From: Gyrodactylus bullatarudis
Taxonomy: Eukaryota; Platyhelminthes; Monogenea; Gyrodactylidea; Gyrodactylidae
Direction: 5' to 3'
Assembly: GCA_012064415.1 (NCBI GenBank)
Contig: SSNU01000247.1
Location: forward strand, 607,202 to 671,201
Length of the DNA: 64,000 bases
Part shown: positions 10,569 through 38,264 of the stretch, one piece after another
Position numbering within the stretch: the stretch's first letter is position 1
Layout: each line of letters opens with the position of its first letter
Translations under genes and position numbers: made by a program
The notes under the pieces: model-generated
What the model saw: the letters and a program-made list of their open reading frames with translations, nothing else
Told to the model about the DNA's origin: nothing
The model's database searches: none

Positions 10569-11454
10569 ATGGGTGAAACAGCAGAAGAAACATTAGCAAA
10601 GGAGCCAGATCTTTTTGACCTGAACTCTGTCATAAAGAATTGGGCTCTGAAATTGTTCGTTACAACTGCCACTAAGGAACAGTCCAAAATACCCGACGAC
10701 AGCCTCGTCTTAAACACCGACTGGTCAAGAGTAGTCATTGTGAGAGAAGAGCCAGAATATCATGTTAAGAATCCAGCCAAAATTGCTGGCTGCCAGACCT
10801 TATTCAGCACCAAGTTCACCAACAAATCAGACCTGGAACAAACCTATTCAATTCAGGTTGACAGATCTACCACATCGACTGCTGAGGTGGAAATCTTCAA
10901 GGGTTACACCACGAGCAAGGAGTGCGGCTTCGCACTGAAACTTCCGAATGAAGTGGTCGAGGCCAATGTGGGATTCCAGCGTATTGTCGAGTTATCCAAT
11001 GCCAAGAGGCAAGCCGTGGACGAGCAGCTCTCCTGGGGTATCAACTCCACTGTTGTTGTCAAACCAAGACATATGGCCGAAGCTGAAGTGAGTGAAAAGC
11101 CTAATATATCCTAAAGTAAATTTAATCAAGAATTATCGCCAGGTAAAGATTGAAGAAGAGGAACGCTCCACAGAGTTTACAGCAATCACTTCCCTCCGGG
11201 GACCAATCAGAGTTGTCTTTACAGACTCATCAAAGAACAATTCCTTCGTGAAGATGGTCGAGGGTGATATTGGAACTATAATTAACAACTTCAAGAGCGT
11301 CGGTATGCCCACCCTGACTGAAGATAAGCCGAGAGTATGGACAGAAAAATCATCAACAAACGGACGCCTAGTCGCCTTCCTCGAAATGCAGGGCAAATGC
11401 AAGTTTCGCTATGGAATCAAACAATTAGTGGAAGTATCTCAGTGTCCTATATAA
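10569..11454 (+). CDS. ETX/MTX2 (aerolysin-type) pore-forming protein, copy 2
   Basis: Second copy of the pore-forming protein gene, offset 6,804 bp from copy 1, with exons 10569-11087 and 11143-11454 and the same 55-base intron. The predicted 276-residue protein equals copy 1. Base identity, including intron and synonymous sites, appears complete by eye from 3 bases before the ATG to the last Ile codon (ATA here, ATT in copy 1); the stops differ (TAA versus TAG) and flanking DNA is unrelated. Intact frame, no signal peptide, same Ser/Thr-rich beta-strand pattern as in ETX/MTX2 proteins. It stands alone in its intergenic space, so unlike copy 1 it is not nested. Different flanks imply different promoters. 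Confidence 0.65.
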
Positions 11455-14400
11455 CACTTGGCCAAGAATCAATTATCATTTGTTTATAGAATTAATACAC
11501 CACCAAATTAGTCCTCACTTCATCTGTTCAATAACGGCCGTGAGATGTTTCATACAAACCTAATTTTTATAGAAAATACATAATTTTTATTTTACCGCTA
11601 TTTTTTTCTACCAACTATCTTGATTTAGGTTTATAGTTTTTTCTCGAAATATTAATTTTTCTCATCATTCAGTTAAAATAGGAAGTGTACTAACCTTCAA
11701 GTATCGTGAGAGCTTATCTTGGCAAAAAACCTCGTCATACTTCTCCAGAGACTTATTTTATCTGTATTATGTTACAAAATATTTCCATTTGCTTATTACG
11801 TCAATATTTAGTAAAGAAAAATTCCAATAAATTGAGTAATACTTATCACTCTTTGTTACATTCTTGCTCCCTTAGATTCGTACCATTCTCGAGAGTAGTA
11901 TGAGTGCAGACATGTCCATAATTCTTCATGTGTCAAAGACAGAGAGATTAAAACTCAACTGTATTCATATTATTCATAGTCCTTATTTAGTGCGCATATG
12001 ATTGTAACAATACTGAAGAGAAAATTGTACAACGAGATTACAATCACTATAGGAGATTGTAAAAAAAAATATCGAAGCATTGTTACTTGTCATAGTGTAT
12101 ATCCCTACTCATGACCGTGGCAATGATAATTTATGGATTACTCTCACTACTCTTACTACTACTACTATTCTCTGTGACTGCAAATTTATCACACGACATC
12201 TCTATTTCTCCCTCTTCTTGAAGAAATAAATCCCAACGTAAAGGAAAATATGTGCGCTTTCTGGAAGAAAAACTATAGATATCCACTGCAATGTGCAATT
12301 CACAGTCAGGCCAGTTTGACTCATCATCACTGAGGCTGCTTGTAGTATTTTATTTTGGCTTTAATAACATAGAGAATAATGATTATTATGTTTAATTGTG
12401 GGGTAATAACAAGTCTAAGGGCATTCAAGAAGAAAACACAACATGAGAAATGTATATTTGTATACAGGCATAAATACAAATGTAATGTAAATTTGAGACA
12501 CCAATTGGGGAATGCATATCATTATTTTATCATTTCTTGCCAGGGAAATAATAATAACCAAATGCACTGTGTGTATACTGTGTACAGTGTTGTATACAGT
12601 GCTCTTTTACTTGGAACACAAACATTTCCATAAAATTTGCAGTTGGATTTATTTTCGAAGAGAAGGTAGGATAATTGATTTCCCAAAAATATTTTTATGG
12701 ATATCAAAAATATAGTAATACAGCAGTAATGAATAAATGGGATGTGGGGGAAATGTGTTCTGTATTTTGGTACGAGTGTAATTCTATCTATCTATGAAAA
12801 TTGAAAGAAAAGTTGAAAACTCGTGTTATTTATGATTAACCACTACATTTCAGTCTACCTGCAGTGGTAGTTTTTTAGTGTATTTATAGGAACTGTATAT
12901 AAACAGTATTGACTAAACGGAAGAAAAACTAAATGTTTATTCAAGGAGTTACAAAATGAATTAAATAAAATATCGAACTGTTTTTATGCATTGACATGTG
13001 AAATCAAGATATGCCTGAAAAAATATAGTAAATTGAGATACTCGGTAAAACAAGAAAAGGGTTCAAAGTCCATCTATCTCTCTCTCTTTTCTATGCATAA
13101 CTCTCTCAAAAGACGATTAAAATTGAGAGAATTTAGTTTTTCCCATGTCCAGATTATCACACACAGGCCAAGAAGAGGTTGGAATAATCTGTGTGTCTAA
13201 TAAATATCCGTTTGACAAAATTGAGTCATTGGTTGAATTTTATCCGGACAAGACAACATAGTATCTACAGTCTATTCTCATAAGAATGAATAATCTATAT
13301 AGTATTTCACGGAGTACAGTATTATTTATCAGAGGTAAACATTTTGTTATTCTCATTTGTGTATCATTATTATTGTATTAAATAACAACGCAAAGGGTAT
13401 CTACTGGTTACCTATGAAATACAATAATAATAATAATGATATTAAAACCAATGTATTGTTATCAGAGAATGTTTGCATTGTAAATGGACAAAAAGTGATT
13501 AGTAATACCCCCAAAAAAGTAATAATCAATGGAAATTGTGAGACTCAGTAAATGTTCGCCCCCTCTTGATCAAGTGTTCTTCTATTTGATATTTATATTT
13601 GAAAAAAATAGTTGTATCATCAGTTGTATATGAGATACACAGGAAAATTTGCCCTTTATCAGAGAGGATACAGATATTTGGATAAATTCAGAGAGGATAA
13701 ATTGTTGCAGAGGAAAACAACACAATTCCTATCTGCCCATCATTTGATGAGGGTAGGCCAATTAGATTTTGGCATTTTCATTATACAAATAATCATGATA
13801 ATTATCGATTACTTTCAGAGAGATAATGAAAACCCCAGAATAAATGCATAGAGCATGTATACAGAGTTGTAGCCTGAATTTGAATTTGTAATGAGTTAAA
13901 TCAATTTTTGAATGCTTTTCAAACTTGACTCATTTGACAAACAGAATAACGATAAATAATTTATCTATCCAATGAATAGGTAATACAAATAACAGACGTA
14001 AAATATTTGTAACAAATTTAACTCTTTTTTTCGATTAATACAATTTTTGTATGAAAATGGTAATTTTATTCTAGTAAATGATGCAAACACAAGATTTGTA
14101 CTATCATTTGTAATATTACAAATTTGATTCCAATGAATGTCTTGAGTTTGTATCAAAATATTACTCATCATTTAATGAATGAATTAACTTAAATGAGAGA
14201 ATTGAATGAAATTTTTCTTAACAGTGTAATAAAACTAGAATATTTGAGAAACAATAAAATGCTTAAGTTTCAGATAACCTAGTAACTGACACTTCCTCTC
14301 ACATTCGATAGAAGAAATATTAACAACAGAAAAGAACAGTTAATAGGTTTAGTCATTATTGAGATACTTTAGTTGGATGACAAAGAACCTGGTCATTTAT

Positions 14401-16367
14401 CAAGAAGAAGAAGAAACCTTCTTTAGCGTAGTGCAGTTGAATTGCTCGGAAGAAGGAAATGATTTACAAGATAAACAAAATGATACTACAGTAGAGAAAA
14501 AGTCTACCATCGGGACAGGAACAGAATTTATAATTTAGAAAATTCGTTCTTTCTTTTAATTAATGGAAAGAATTTTGAAGAAGGAATAAAGTAAACTAAC
14601 CATTTCCTCCTCTATCAGAAATTTCTTTCCGATATTTTAGTGTGGGTGGTAAGTGGAGGAAAAGTTTATATTATTTGAAAAAGTAGTATAGTTTTCACTA
14701 ATCTAATTTACCCGCATAATTTCCAAACCCCCTCCCCATCGAAAGAGTCTCACCGAAAAATTTCCTAGACTGAATTCGAAGTATAAAATGAGAAAACTTT
14801 CTCATGAATAATTGAAGGGAAACTACAACCAGATTACTCACCCACTGAGTAAGGGGATAAAATTACACTGTAGTTAGTTTGTGAATATGAAAATTTAGTA
14901 GGGTGTGTGTGTGTGACTGATTTAAACAATTCCATACTTGAGTAATTTCAGAATTTTGATTTGATTATGCAGACTCCCATTTCACTACATTTATTTATCG
15001 GGAGTTACAGGGGAAATAAACATTCGATTGCTAGAACTATTTCTGATATGAGGTTAGAGGAACCTGATGAAGAACAATATTTCTTTAGGAGCCATTTAGT
15101 AATTTTTTTTATCATTTCAAGTTCTTTCTCTATAGAATTCATTCATGTCAAGAGTTGTTGTTTGCAGAAAAACTTTATGTTTACATGATTTTGTCTCGAT
15201 GCTCGTTAGTCATTCTCAATTTTATTTCTTGAAACAGATTGTACTTTTCAAGTGTTAGAGAGAGGTAGAGATCTTCAAGGCGATGTAGAAATAGAGTTGG
15301 TTGTTGATGTGAGGTCGAGTTGTCAAAATTCAAGAAGTTGATTTGACGAATTCTATCGATTAATGACGAGATAATTAATCTTTATTTTCAATGGTTTCAT
15401 ATTCTACATGAGATACACAAAGCTTGAATGCTCCATTTCGATAGAACAACAAGATTAAGAGAAAGATGAAGGTCTGAACAATTCCTTGAAAACCCGTTGC
15501 TCTTTTTCCATAATAAGAACTTCAATTCATCAGTTCCTTCAAGCTTAGCTTGACTGATGGGTTATCTCAATACTTTGCCAAGTAGTAATGAAATTTTAAG
15601 ACTGAATCCAAGAATAGAACTCTAGTACAAAATCTCAAATCCTTTTATTATGTAAAAAGACATCTCGGATCGAATTTTAGCATTCACACGAATCTTAATT
15701 ATGAATAAAAACCCCATTTCTAAATAATATCAGATAGTAGAATCTTCCTCAAAATGGAATAGATTTTAGACTTTCAGAGGATATTATCTTTAGGGAAACT
15801 AAAGATAGACTAAGCTATTGATTTTCAAAGTGAGATTGGTGAGAATTATCGTTTTTTTCACTGGGAACTAAATCATATATGGGAAAGTGGAAGAATGAGT
15901 AAGATTTCATGAGAAAAATGAGAACTATTTCCAATTCAATAATGATTATTAATTATTTAAAAGGAAATGTATGTACTTGAATACATACTCTGAGTGTAAA
16001 AATATTTATATTCAGAGAACAGTGAAAAGTGTTGGAGATTAAGTAGACTTAATTTGTGCTTAGTTTGATAAAAATAACAACTAATAAAATTTTTGAATAT
16101 TTTTATACAGGATAACAAAGAATGAAGGAAAACATTTATGAAACACAAATGAACATGGATAAATAAATCAAAACTTACAAATAATTGTTTCTCATTCAAT
16201 ATTCTGCTAGTTACTTTAAAGTAGATAGGATACATATATTAATATATTGTGAAGGATGTAAAACTTTTGATCAATACATTTATTTTTCCAATTAACAGAC
16301 AAGAATCTTATTAAAAAATAGTGAATGTACTTTATTGAATATTCTGGAAATTTACAATAATAATTTC
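11455..16367. other. 4.9 kb gene-free AT-rich region
   Basis: Between pore-former copy 2 and the end of the kinase gene I find only short AT-rich frames without family resemblance. The region contains simple-sequence runs (CTACTACTACTA near 12150, AATAATAATAAT near 13423, GTGTGTGTGTG near 14906) and an imperfect palindrome at 12564-12602. It could be partly the 3' UTR of the kinase transcript. Confidence 0.5.
12564..12602. repeat. Imperfect palindrome
   Basis: Arms GCACTGT..GTATAC and GTATACAGTGC face each other around a short TGTGTACAGTG centre. It could form a hairpin. Function unknown. Confidence 0.4.
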
Positions 16368-31477
<15,110 letters not shown>

Positions 31478-32205
31478 TCTGACCGGAGTTGTATCAAGGT
31501 CAAGCCTAGAAAGACCAAATTTGCTTATCTTTAAAATTAAACTCTCCAAATGATACCAGTTTTATATTGGACTGAGTCCCCATGAAATGATGAATTATAT
31601 CAGTTTTAAAGACTAACTGTTTATACTTGACTAATTCTCTCCTTTGATTGGTCGATAATTCCCCTTTGGATAGGATAGGAGATTTTCCTTTCTGATAAAA
31701 GTAAACTTGAATCTATACAAGAGGATTGCACCAAATAATAGTGACAGTATATCATAGTAGAATCTATATCACCTCGGGATTCATTCATATTAATAACAAT
31801 TTAAATAATTTGAAAATCTGGAGAGACATCTTGATGGAATTCCATTTACATGGACTACTTCATAATATTCACATAGGAGAAGAAAAGTTGTGGAATAATT
31901 TTACCAGTTGACATTTAAAGTTATTTTGAATGATATTTTTACGGGAGAAAAAACGGGTATAATTTACGTCAAGAAATTGTGTATCAAATGTTATTCTATT
32001 CTACATGCATGTGTGCATAGATAATTGATACAAATCTCATCAGTAAAAGGTTAGCATGTTCACTTTTTGGGATGAAGATGGGGAACGGGTCTTGTGACAA
32101 ACTGGATCTAGTTTTTATCATATTTTTTGTTGAAATTTATAAATTGTTTAATCCATATTGAGAAAATTAAAATAATTACAACATGCAGCAGTTACTGCAG
32201 AATAT

Positions 32206-33384
32206 CTATTCATCGTTTTTCCACCAAAAGTTGATGGATAAGCTCATCGATTCGGATTGGACGTAATGCCATGTGAGAGGAGGAATATAGAGTACATCTC
32301 CAGGGAATAGAAAACCATGAAAACCATATGCATCGGCAAACTTGGGAAAATTTTTAAAGTCTGGCTTTGTTACATCGACTTGTGATGTATTGCACAATAA
32401 TCGGTCTTCGTAAGGGTATAAATTGCCGGTCTCTTTTTCAGTGTACAATTTGACATATTTACACCCTCTAATTTGCGTCAATAGGTTGTGTTTATCACTG
32501 TCGTGATGAAGAGGGGAAATTGTATTTTTGGGTCCAAGCCAAATGTTTATATCAGCATTATTGAGGCAATAATCTGGAACTATGATGTCGGAAAATAGTT
32601 CTGGAATTTGCAAGAATATTTGATGCTGAGCAAGGTACCCAACATCAGAACGGTCATCTAGCATAAATTCTTCAATGAAAGTATTCAAGGTTAAGAGCCT
32701 TTGACTCCACTCGAGGTCTGTATAACGTTTTCCTATTTCCACTGGAATCGTACGATAGCCAGCTGTCTTGGAAAGAAAAGAAAGATCCCATTTCTTAAAG
32801 TAGGGTGCTTTATTGATTGAATTTTCAATTATGAATGGTTCACCTTTATTTATAAGATCAAGGTAAGTCATAAGTCCAGGTCTATCATATCTAGGAAGTG
32901 GGATAATTTTTTCGTCAGGGAAAACCTTGTTTAATACAAAGTTTTTTCTTTCAATGAAGGGAAACTCAACTTCTATCAAAGGTTCATCATTAAGTAGATT
33001 ATGTAAGTATGATGCAAAATCTTGAGCGTATCGTTTTGTCAAAGGTTTACCCATTATGAGTGCATCATCAACTTTAACGAGACAATCTTTGATAAGCTGA
33101 TTGGATTTGATTGAATTCATAGAAAAATTATCATACGAGTGAACTAGAACAACAACTGAGTAACATTTCCGCAAATAATCAGGAATATTTTTCCAATGAC
33201 CTGAGTTGATTCTTTCCCAAAAATATTCACGATATTCGTCATATCTTTCCAGACGATGTTCAATAGAAGAATCTAAATATTCCAATGTGATTTTTTTTAT
33301 GTTTTCATTAATTTCCAAGTCATGAAGAATTTCAGATCTAATATCAGTCAGATTTAGTGAGTATTCCATTTTATTCAAGGACAT
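32206..33384 (-). CDS. KDM8: KDM8 / JMJD5 JmjC-domain oxygenase
   Basis: Single-exon gene of 392 residues for a JmjC 2-oxoglutarate/Fe(II) oxygenase of the JMJD5 group (reported as an arginyl hydroxylase). The N-terminal half is a helical region. The JmjC half matches human KDM8 block by block: GYRTIPVEIGKRYTDLEWSQ, DVGYLAQHQIFLQIPEL, then ISPLHHDSDKHNLL carrying the iron-binding H-x-D, NTSQVDVTKPDF, FPGDVLYIPPLTWHYVQ with the distal His, and the end SLSINFWW. All three metal ligands are present. Two ATGs (33384 and 33369) could start it. Absence of introns contrasts with its neighbours. Divergent from the aminotransferase gene, 148 bp apart. Confidence 0.92.
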   Translation of the reverse strand: MSLNKMEYSLNLTDIRSEILHDLEINENIKKITLEYLDSSIEHRLERYDEYREYFWERINSGHWKNIPDYLRKCYSVVVLVHSYDNFSMNSIKSNQLIKDCLVKVDDALIMGKPLTKRYAQDFASYLHNLLNDEPLIEVEFPFIERKNFVLNKVFPDEKIIPLPRYDRPGLMTYLDLINKGEPFIIENSINKAPYFKKWDLSFLSKTAGYRTIPVEIGKRYTDLEWSQRLLTLNTFIEEFMLDDRSDVGYLAQHQIFLQIPELFSDIIVPDYCLNNADINIWLGPKNTISPLHHDSDKHNLLTQIRGCKYVKLYTEKETGNLYPYEDRLLCNTSQVDVTKPDFKNFPKFADAYGFHGFLFPGDVLYIPPLTWHYVQSESMSLSINFWWKNDE

Positions 33385-33532
33385 GTGAAAAAATTTGTAC
33401 TGTCAATAATTCAAAACAAAAAAAATTGTCAAGTTAATAGAAAAATTGTTTTTTTATTACAGCTGTACTAAATTGAAATTAAATATTTCCTTTCAGGTTT
33501 TTTGATCGAAAATTTTGATATTTCATCTAACA
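33385..33532. promoter_or_regulatory. Divergent promoter region, KDM8 / TAT
   Basis: 148 bp between diverging start codons, mostly A/T. A TTTCAG just before TTTTTTGATC on the plus strand may be a splice acceptor of a 5' leader of the aminotransferase gene. Confidence 0.4.
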
Positions 33533-35076
33533 ATGCAAAGTTATACTGGTTCATATAGCTCTTATAATTGTACAAATCCAATAAGAAAGATAGTGGAGAA
33601 CATCAAAGTTACATCTAATAATGAAGATCTTATTGTACTTAGTTATGGTGATCCAACAGCTTATGGAGCTGTCAAAACTCCCGATAGTGTGATTTCATCT
33701 ACTCTGGACGCTTTGAAAGATTACAAGAACTTTAGCTATGTTAATGCATTTGGTAGAGATGATGCAAGAAAGGCTATCGCTGAATACTCTTCTAATGACA
33801 GGTTCAAGCCGACGGAAAAAGTATTTAATTCAAAGAGAAATATAAATTTATTTAGGATGTTATCATAACTAGTGGTTGTTCTGGAGCACTGGAAATTTGT
33901 ATTCTAGCAGTAGCAAATCCTGGAGAATATATTCTCTTGCCCCATCCTGGTTTTTCTCTGTATGAAGTTTTGGCAAAGTTCTCGGGAATCAAAGTCAAGT
34001 ACTACAACCTGATTGTAAATAGCATATTTAACTGTTTATCATTCAGCCCGAGAAAGATTGGGAAGCTGATATTAGCAAAATGGATGACCTAATTTGTTCC
34101 AAAACAAAGGCGATTCTCATAAATAATCCTTCAAACCCGACATCTGCCGTCTACTCTGAGAGGCATTTGAGAGAATTGCTTAAATTTGCTGAACGACACA
34201 AATTGGCTGTAATTAGTGACGAAGTATACGAACACATGGTAATTGACATTTAAATCAAAGAGAAAATGAATCCGATAAAATATTCAACTCTGTTTATCAG
34301 ATCAACTTGATCATCAAAAATTTGATTTTTTGTCAATCAAATGCTATAAATTCACACAAAAATTATTTTACATAAAACTTTAAAGGTTTTTCCTGGAAAC
34401 AAGTTTATATCTGTCTCGTCAATTGACAGCAATGTTCCAGTTTTAATCTGTAGTGGTCTAACAAAGAGATTTCTGGTACCTGGATGGCGTTTGGGATGGC
34501 TAGTCATTTGTTCGAACAACACTGAAATGTCTGGAGTAACTTGAGTGTCTATTATTTTCTTTTAAGCTTCGAGAGTCTCTTTTCAATCTGACAGGACGAA
34601 TTTTAGGCTCCAACACTTTAGTACAAGCTGCAGTGCCAAAAATTCTCAAGGAAACAGACCAATCCTTTTTTGACGAGTGCATGCTAGTGTTTTATGTTAG
34701 CAAAAAGGCCCATTTAAAATTTAATAGCTAAATAACTAAATTAACCTTTTAGAAAAATTTGAATATTGCCAAAAACATTTTAAGTGATGCACCGGGACTT
34801 ACACTCGGCTCTAGCAATGGGGCAATGTACTTGATAATCAAAATAGAGATTGAAAAATTCAGGAAATTCAAGGATGACAGAGACTTTTGCCAGGGTATGC
34901 TAGATGAGGTCGCAGTCTTTTGTTTACCTTGTAGTGTAAGGAAATTTTGTTCATTTTTTAAGGCATTCAAGTACTCGAATTGGTTCAGGCTGGTGTTGAC
35001 ATTGCCTCATGACATGATGGAAAAAGCCTGTCAAAGAATTAAGAAATTTGCACAGGACAATTACGACAGGGACTAA
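33533..35076 (+). CDS. TAT: Tyrosine aminotransferase
   Basis: PLP-dependent class I aminotransferase that transfers the amino group of tyrosine to 2-oxoglutarate, the first step of tyrosine breakdown. Colinear with animal [86 protein letters not shown] (PLP-contact region), [16 protein letters not shown] with the Schiff-base Lys, [13 protein letters not shown] and [20 protein letters not shown]. The start at 33533 gives a short N-terminus without the vertebrate regulatory extension. Introns range from 27 to about 160 bases. It ends 1.7 kb from the next gene. Confidence 0.93.
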
Positions 35077-36792
35077 ACTGAATCGTTATCATTATCACAA
35101 GAACCTACCTTAGGAGTCATATGTTAGGACTTGAATTTATTGTCGTTTTAAATAAATATTATCATTATTACTAACAAGTATACATTTTTATTATTTATTT
35201 AATAAATATTGGTATCGAGAATTTCTTCAAATCATCTAACTACTTGAGAGTATTTTTATTGAATAATTCTTATTTATTTAATATCAACTTTTGTAGGAAT
35301 CCTACAAGAGGTTGTTTAGCATTAATGAAAATCTGATTCATATGCAACCCTATTAAGAATAATTATAAATAATATGTTAATTACCATAACCCGAGATGCT
35401 TGAGCATAAATAAGTGTCCCTATCATACAAATCAGATTACCATTATTAATGAATCGTATTTACTCTACCTCTTTTCTCAGAATTTAAGAATTAGTATTAT
35501 TGAAAAGTTAATATTAATCATTTATTCATAATAACCAATGCTCACAAATAAAGATCTGAAATAAGCCATTAGAAGTACAGTGAATTGTCTAATAATTGTA
35601 CAAATAATTGTAAAAAAGACCAACAAGATTAAAAATCAACCCTCTACTATAAAGTAGTCATATTAAAATTGTAATTAAAAAATCACAGCCTCAACTTTTA
35701 ACCATAATTTTTCCAATGTTTTTTCAGTCATATCATTGAAACAACCTCATATTCAGGTTTGATATGAATTAATCTACCATATGCCAACGTTTCAAAGCAA
35801 CACGTCCTAAGATTACGATTTTGAGCATTTTTCATAATTCATCGATAAATTTATACCATTCGATTGAGAATCAAAAATTATATACCTTTCAACTATTTGT
35901 TTCCATGAAAAACTTAACAGAAAACACGAGTGGCATGAATGACATTTTAATTTGATCAGATTATATTTTTATGTTCATGAAGCTACTATCAAGTAAAAAT
36001 CATCGATAAAAGATATAAAATTATTTTTGTCTGGAAGTTTTGTTTTTTTAAAAATTAATTTGATTTTTCTATTAAGTAGACGACACAAAACCCTTTAATA
36101 CTTCTCTCATTATGGTTATTGGTCAGAATCTATTTTAAAATGCTCCATTTTTAAAAATTCTGAATAGTCACGTACACGCTATCCAAAGGATTCTGAACTA
36201 GGGAAAGAATTGTTTAAAGACTACTTGAAGAATAATTAAAAACTTTTGAGTATTTCTAAATGATGGATATGTTGATTAAATCCAGACAATAGGATGATAT
36301 TATCTAATCACAAAAATAATTTTCTATGATTGGATATTTTGATGTTGTAGTAAAAAAATCAATCAAGCATTGTTATCCTAGTACTACTGCCTTAGAAAAT
36401 CTCCCTACTTGGAAGTGTATGATAAGGATTTATGTAGCATTTTTTGTAGAATATTCTTTGAAAAATTCATAGTTCTCAAGAGGGGTGCGTAAATCTAATT
36501 CATTCAGGTAGATATGATTTTTAATTTTTGGAGACGAAATTCTTCAAAATTCAGAGATAAATTTACGGATGAAGACGAATAGAAGAAAAAGAAATAGTGT
36601 GTTAAAACTATATTTTTCTCTTCTCTTTCTTTTAATAAACAAATAAAATCTAAAAAATTAATCTCATTTAAATAGATAAATAAAATAAAATCTACATTTT
36701 GATAAATATCTGGTTAAAATAAATAAAATATGGAAGCTCTCTTTAGTTTATCTCAATGTTCTCTGATCGTTTTTCATCTAAATGAACTGAGA
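35077..36792. other. 1.7 kb intergenic region, TAT to carbonic anhydrase
   Basis: Convergent intergenic DNA, strongly AT-rich. Apart from the 3' ends of the two genes I see no coding frame, RNA gene or element. Confidence 0.5.
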
Positions 36793-37658
36793 CTATTGAA
36801 ATTTGAAAGAAGTTCGTAGTATTCTTTCGCCCAACTCAAAGACTGGACGATGATTACATGTGGAATCACACCAATCACAATTCTCGTGTGATTTCTTGAA
36901 TTTTCGAAGCTGAATTAAAATATGAGAAGGGTTCAAAAACTCACTGTTTTTTCTGTAATAGTAAGACATTCTTTGGAAATTAACCAAGTGACAGCCTCAG
37001 CAAACGGTGGAGTTGTTAAGGATCCCGGATATGTGTAATAGTTTGATAGTTTATTTTCATAGAATTCTTTTAGACTGCCTTTATAATTTAGTTCAACACT
37101 TTGCATGATTCCGCATTTGTCAATAGATTCACCTATAACTTTAAAAATTTCATTTTCATCTGGTCCAATTCTTATAAGAATACCTAGGACGGCTAGTCCA
37201 TCAGAATGTTTTACTGCCTCTTCAATATTTCCATAGATTGAGTTTATGAAAACAAGATGGATTTCAGAGCACGTAGATTTTCCTTCAATCAAGTGTTCCG
37301 ATCCTCGGCCATCGCTGTCATCCCAATGAAAATGATACTGATTCAGAATATAATTTTCCTTGAGTGGACCATTAAATAAAGCTGATTAATTCGAAATATA
37401 CTGATTTACTAGCAATTCCATCATATTTTACTTGAAAGTTATGTTTTGATCGTATGAGTATATGTTTACCCTCACTCTCCTCATTAATTTCAATGGATTT
37501 CAAACTTTCATCGTACTCACAGTTAGAACTTGTGATATTTATAGGGGATTGCTTTTCCCCGGTGGCATATTTAGCGAATTCAGTCCATGAATTTTTTTCT
37601 ACATGATATTAAATTCATTCTTACCAAGTTTAGAGGAGTAATGAAATTCAGAACACAT
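36793..37658 (-). CDS. Alpha-carbonic anhydrase, paralog 2
   Basis: Cytosolic-type zinc enzyme (no signal peptide) interconverting CO2 and bicarbonate. Exons joined by introns of about 26-27 bases (one longer) begin at the ATG at 37658 (MCSEFHYSSKLEK). They contain GEKQSPINI, a His at the position of the proton shuttle (RSKHNFQV), the zinc ligands in NQYHFHWD and SEIHLVF, and the LTTPPF substrate loop with the following Trp. The C-terminal block reads NHRPVFELGERILRTSF. Before it lies a Cys-rich insert, CDWCDSTC. About 255 residues, usual for a single alpha domain. Tandem with paralog 1, same strand, 606 bp downstream. Confidence 0.9.
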
Positions 37659-38264
37659 TGAATTCGCTCCGAGATAAACTGCCACTTCTGTTAATAATTT
37701 AAACAAAAAAACATGAATAATTTCAGAGAAACGTTGAGTAAAATCTAAGAAACTGGAAAAAATTGCAACATTTGCCAAATCATCATGCTACAGAAATTTA
37801 TTGTTTCATTTTAGTTTATAAAAACGTTTATAATTAATTTTTTAAAATAATTTTAATAATGTAATAGATTTTTATTCATAAATAAGTTATTTAAAATAGT
37901 TAAGAAATAATTATGCGAATCTGGTATAAATTGAATAAGATTTGTATTTTTTGTATTAAAACTAAATTTGCATTATAATATATGCGATAAGAGCGATTTT
38001 ACAAATTCATCTATATCTAATGCATATCTGTGATATCTTCATGTTTTTAAAAATTAAAAAATTTATCTGGAATCTGGCTCTTAAGGGGAGCATAGTGTGA
38101 AGCAAGATAGAGAACCCATTTCCTTGTCTGAGGTTATATCTTCATTGGGGGTGGAAGGTCGTCTACTGAATAGGTATCGACAAACGAGTAATCTTTTCAC
38201 CAAAAATTTAAAAAATGAGGACTTTTATAAAGAGAAAGCTAAATTCACCAAAAATGCATATTTA
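37659..38264. other. Spacer between the tandem carbonic anhydrases
   Basis: 606 bp. Near 38095-38220 is a GC-richer patch open in a frame on each strand (minus strand includes SRRPSTPNEDITSDKEMG), possibly an alternative 3' exon or UTR of paralog 1. I could not connect it by splice sites. Confidence 0.4.

Noticed and set aside
12379..13851. Several open frames of 60-84 codons on the plus strand
   Set aside because: Composition is that of AT-rich intergenic DNA, with no domain resemblance and no supporting splice context.
31726..31911. 61-codon frame between PKG and KDM8
   Set aside because: Tested as a possible PKG first exon, but it lies on the opposite strand and has no leucine-zipper pattern.
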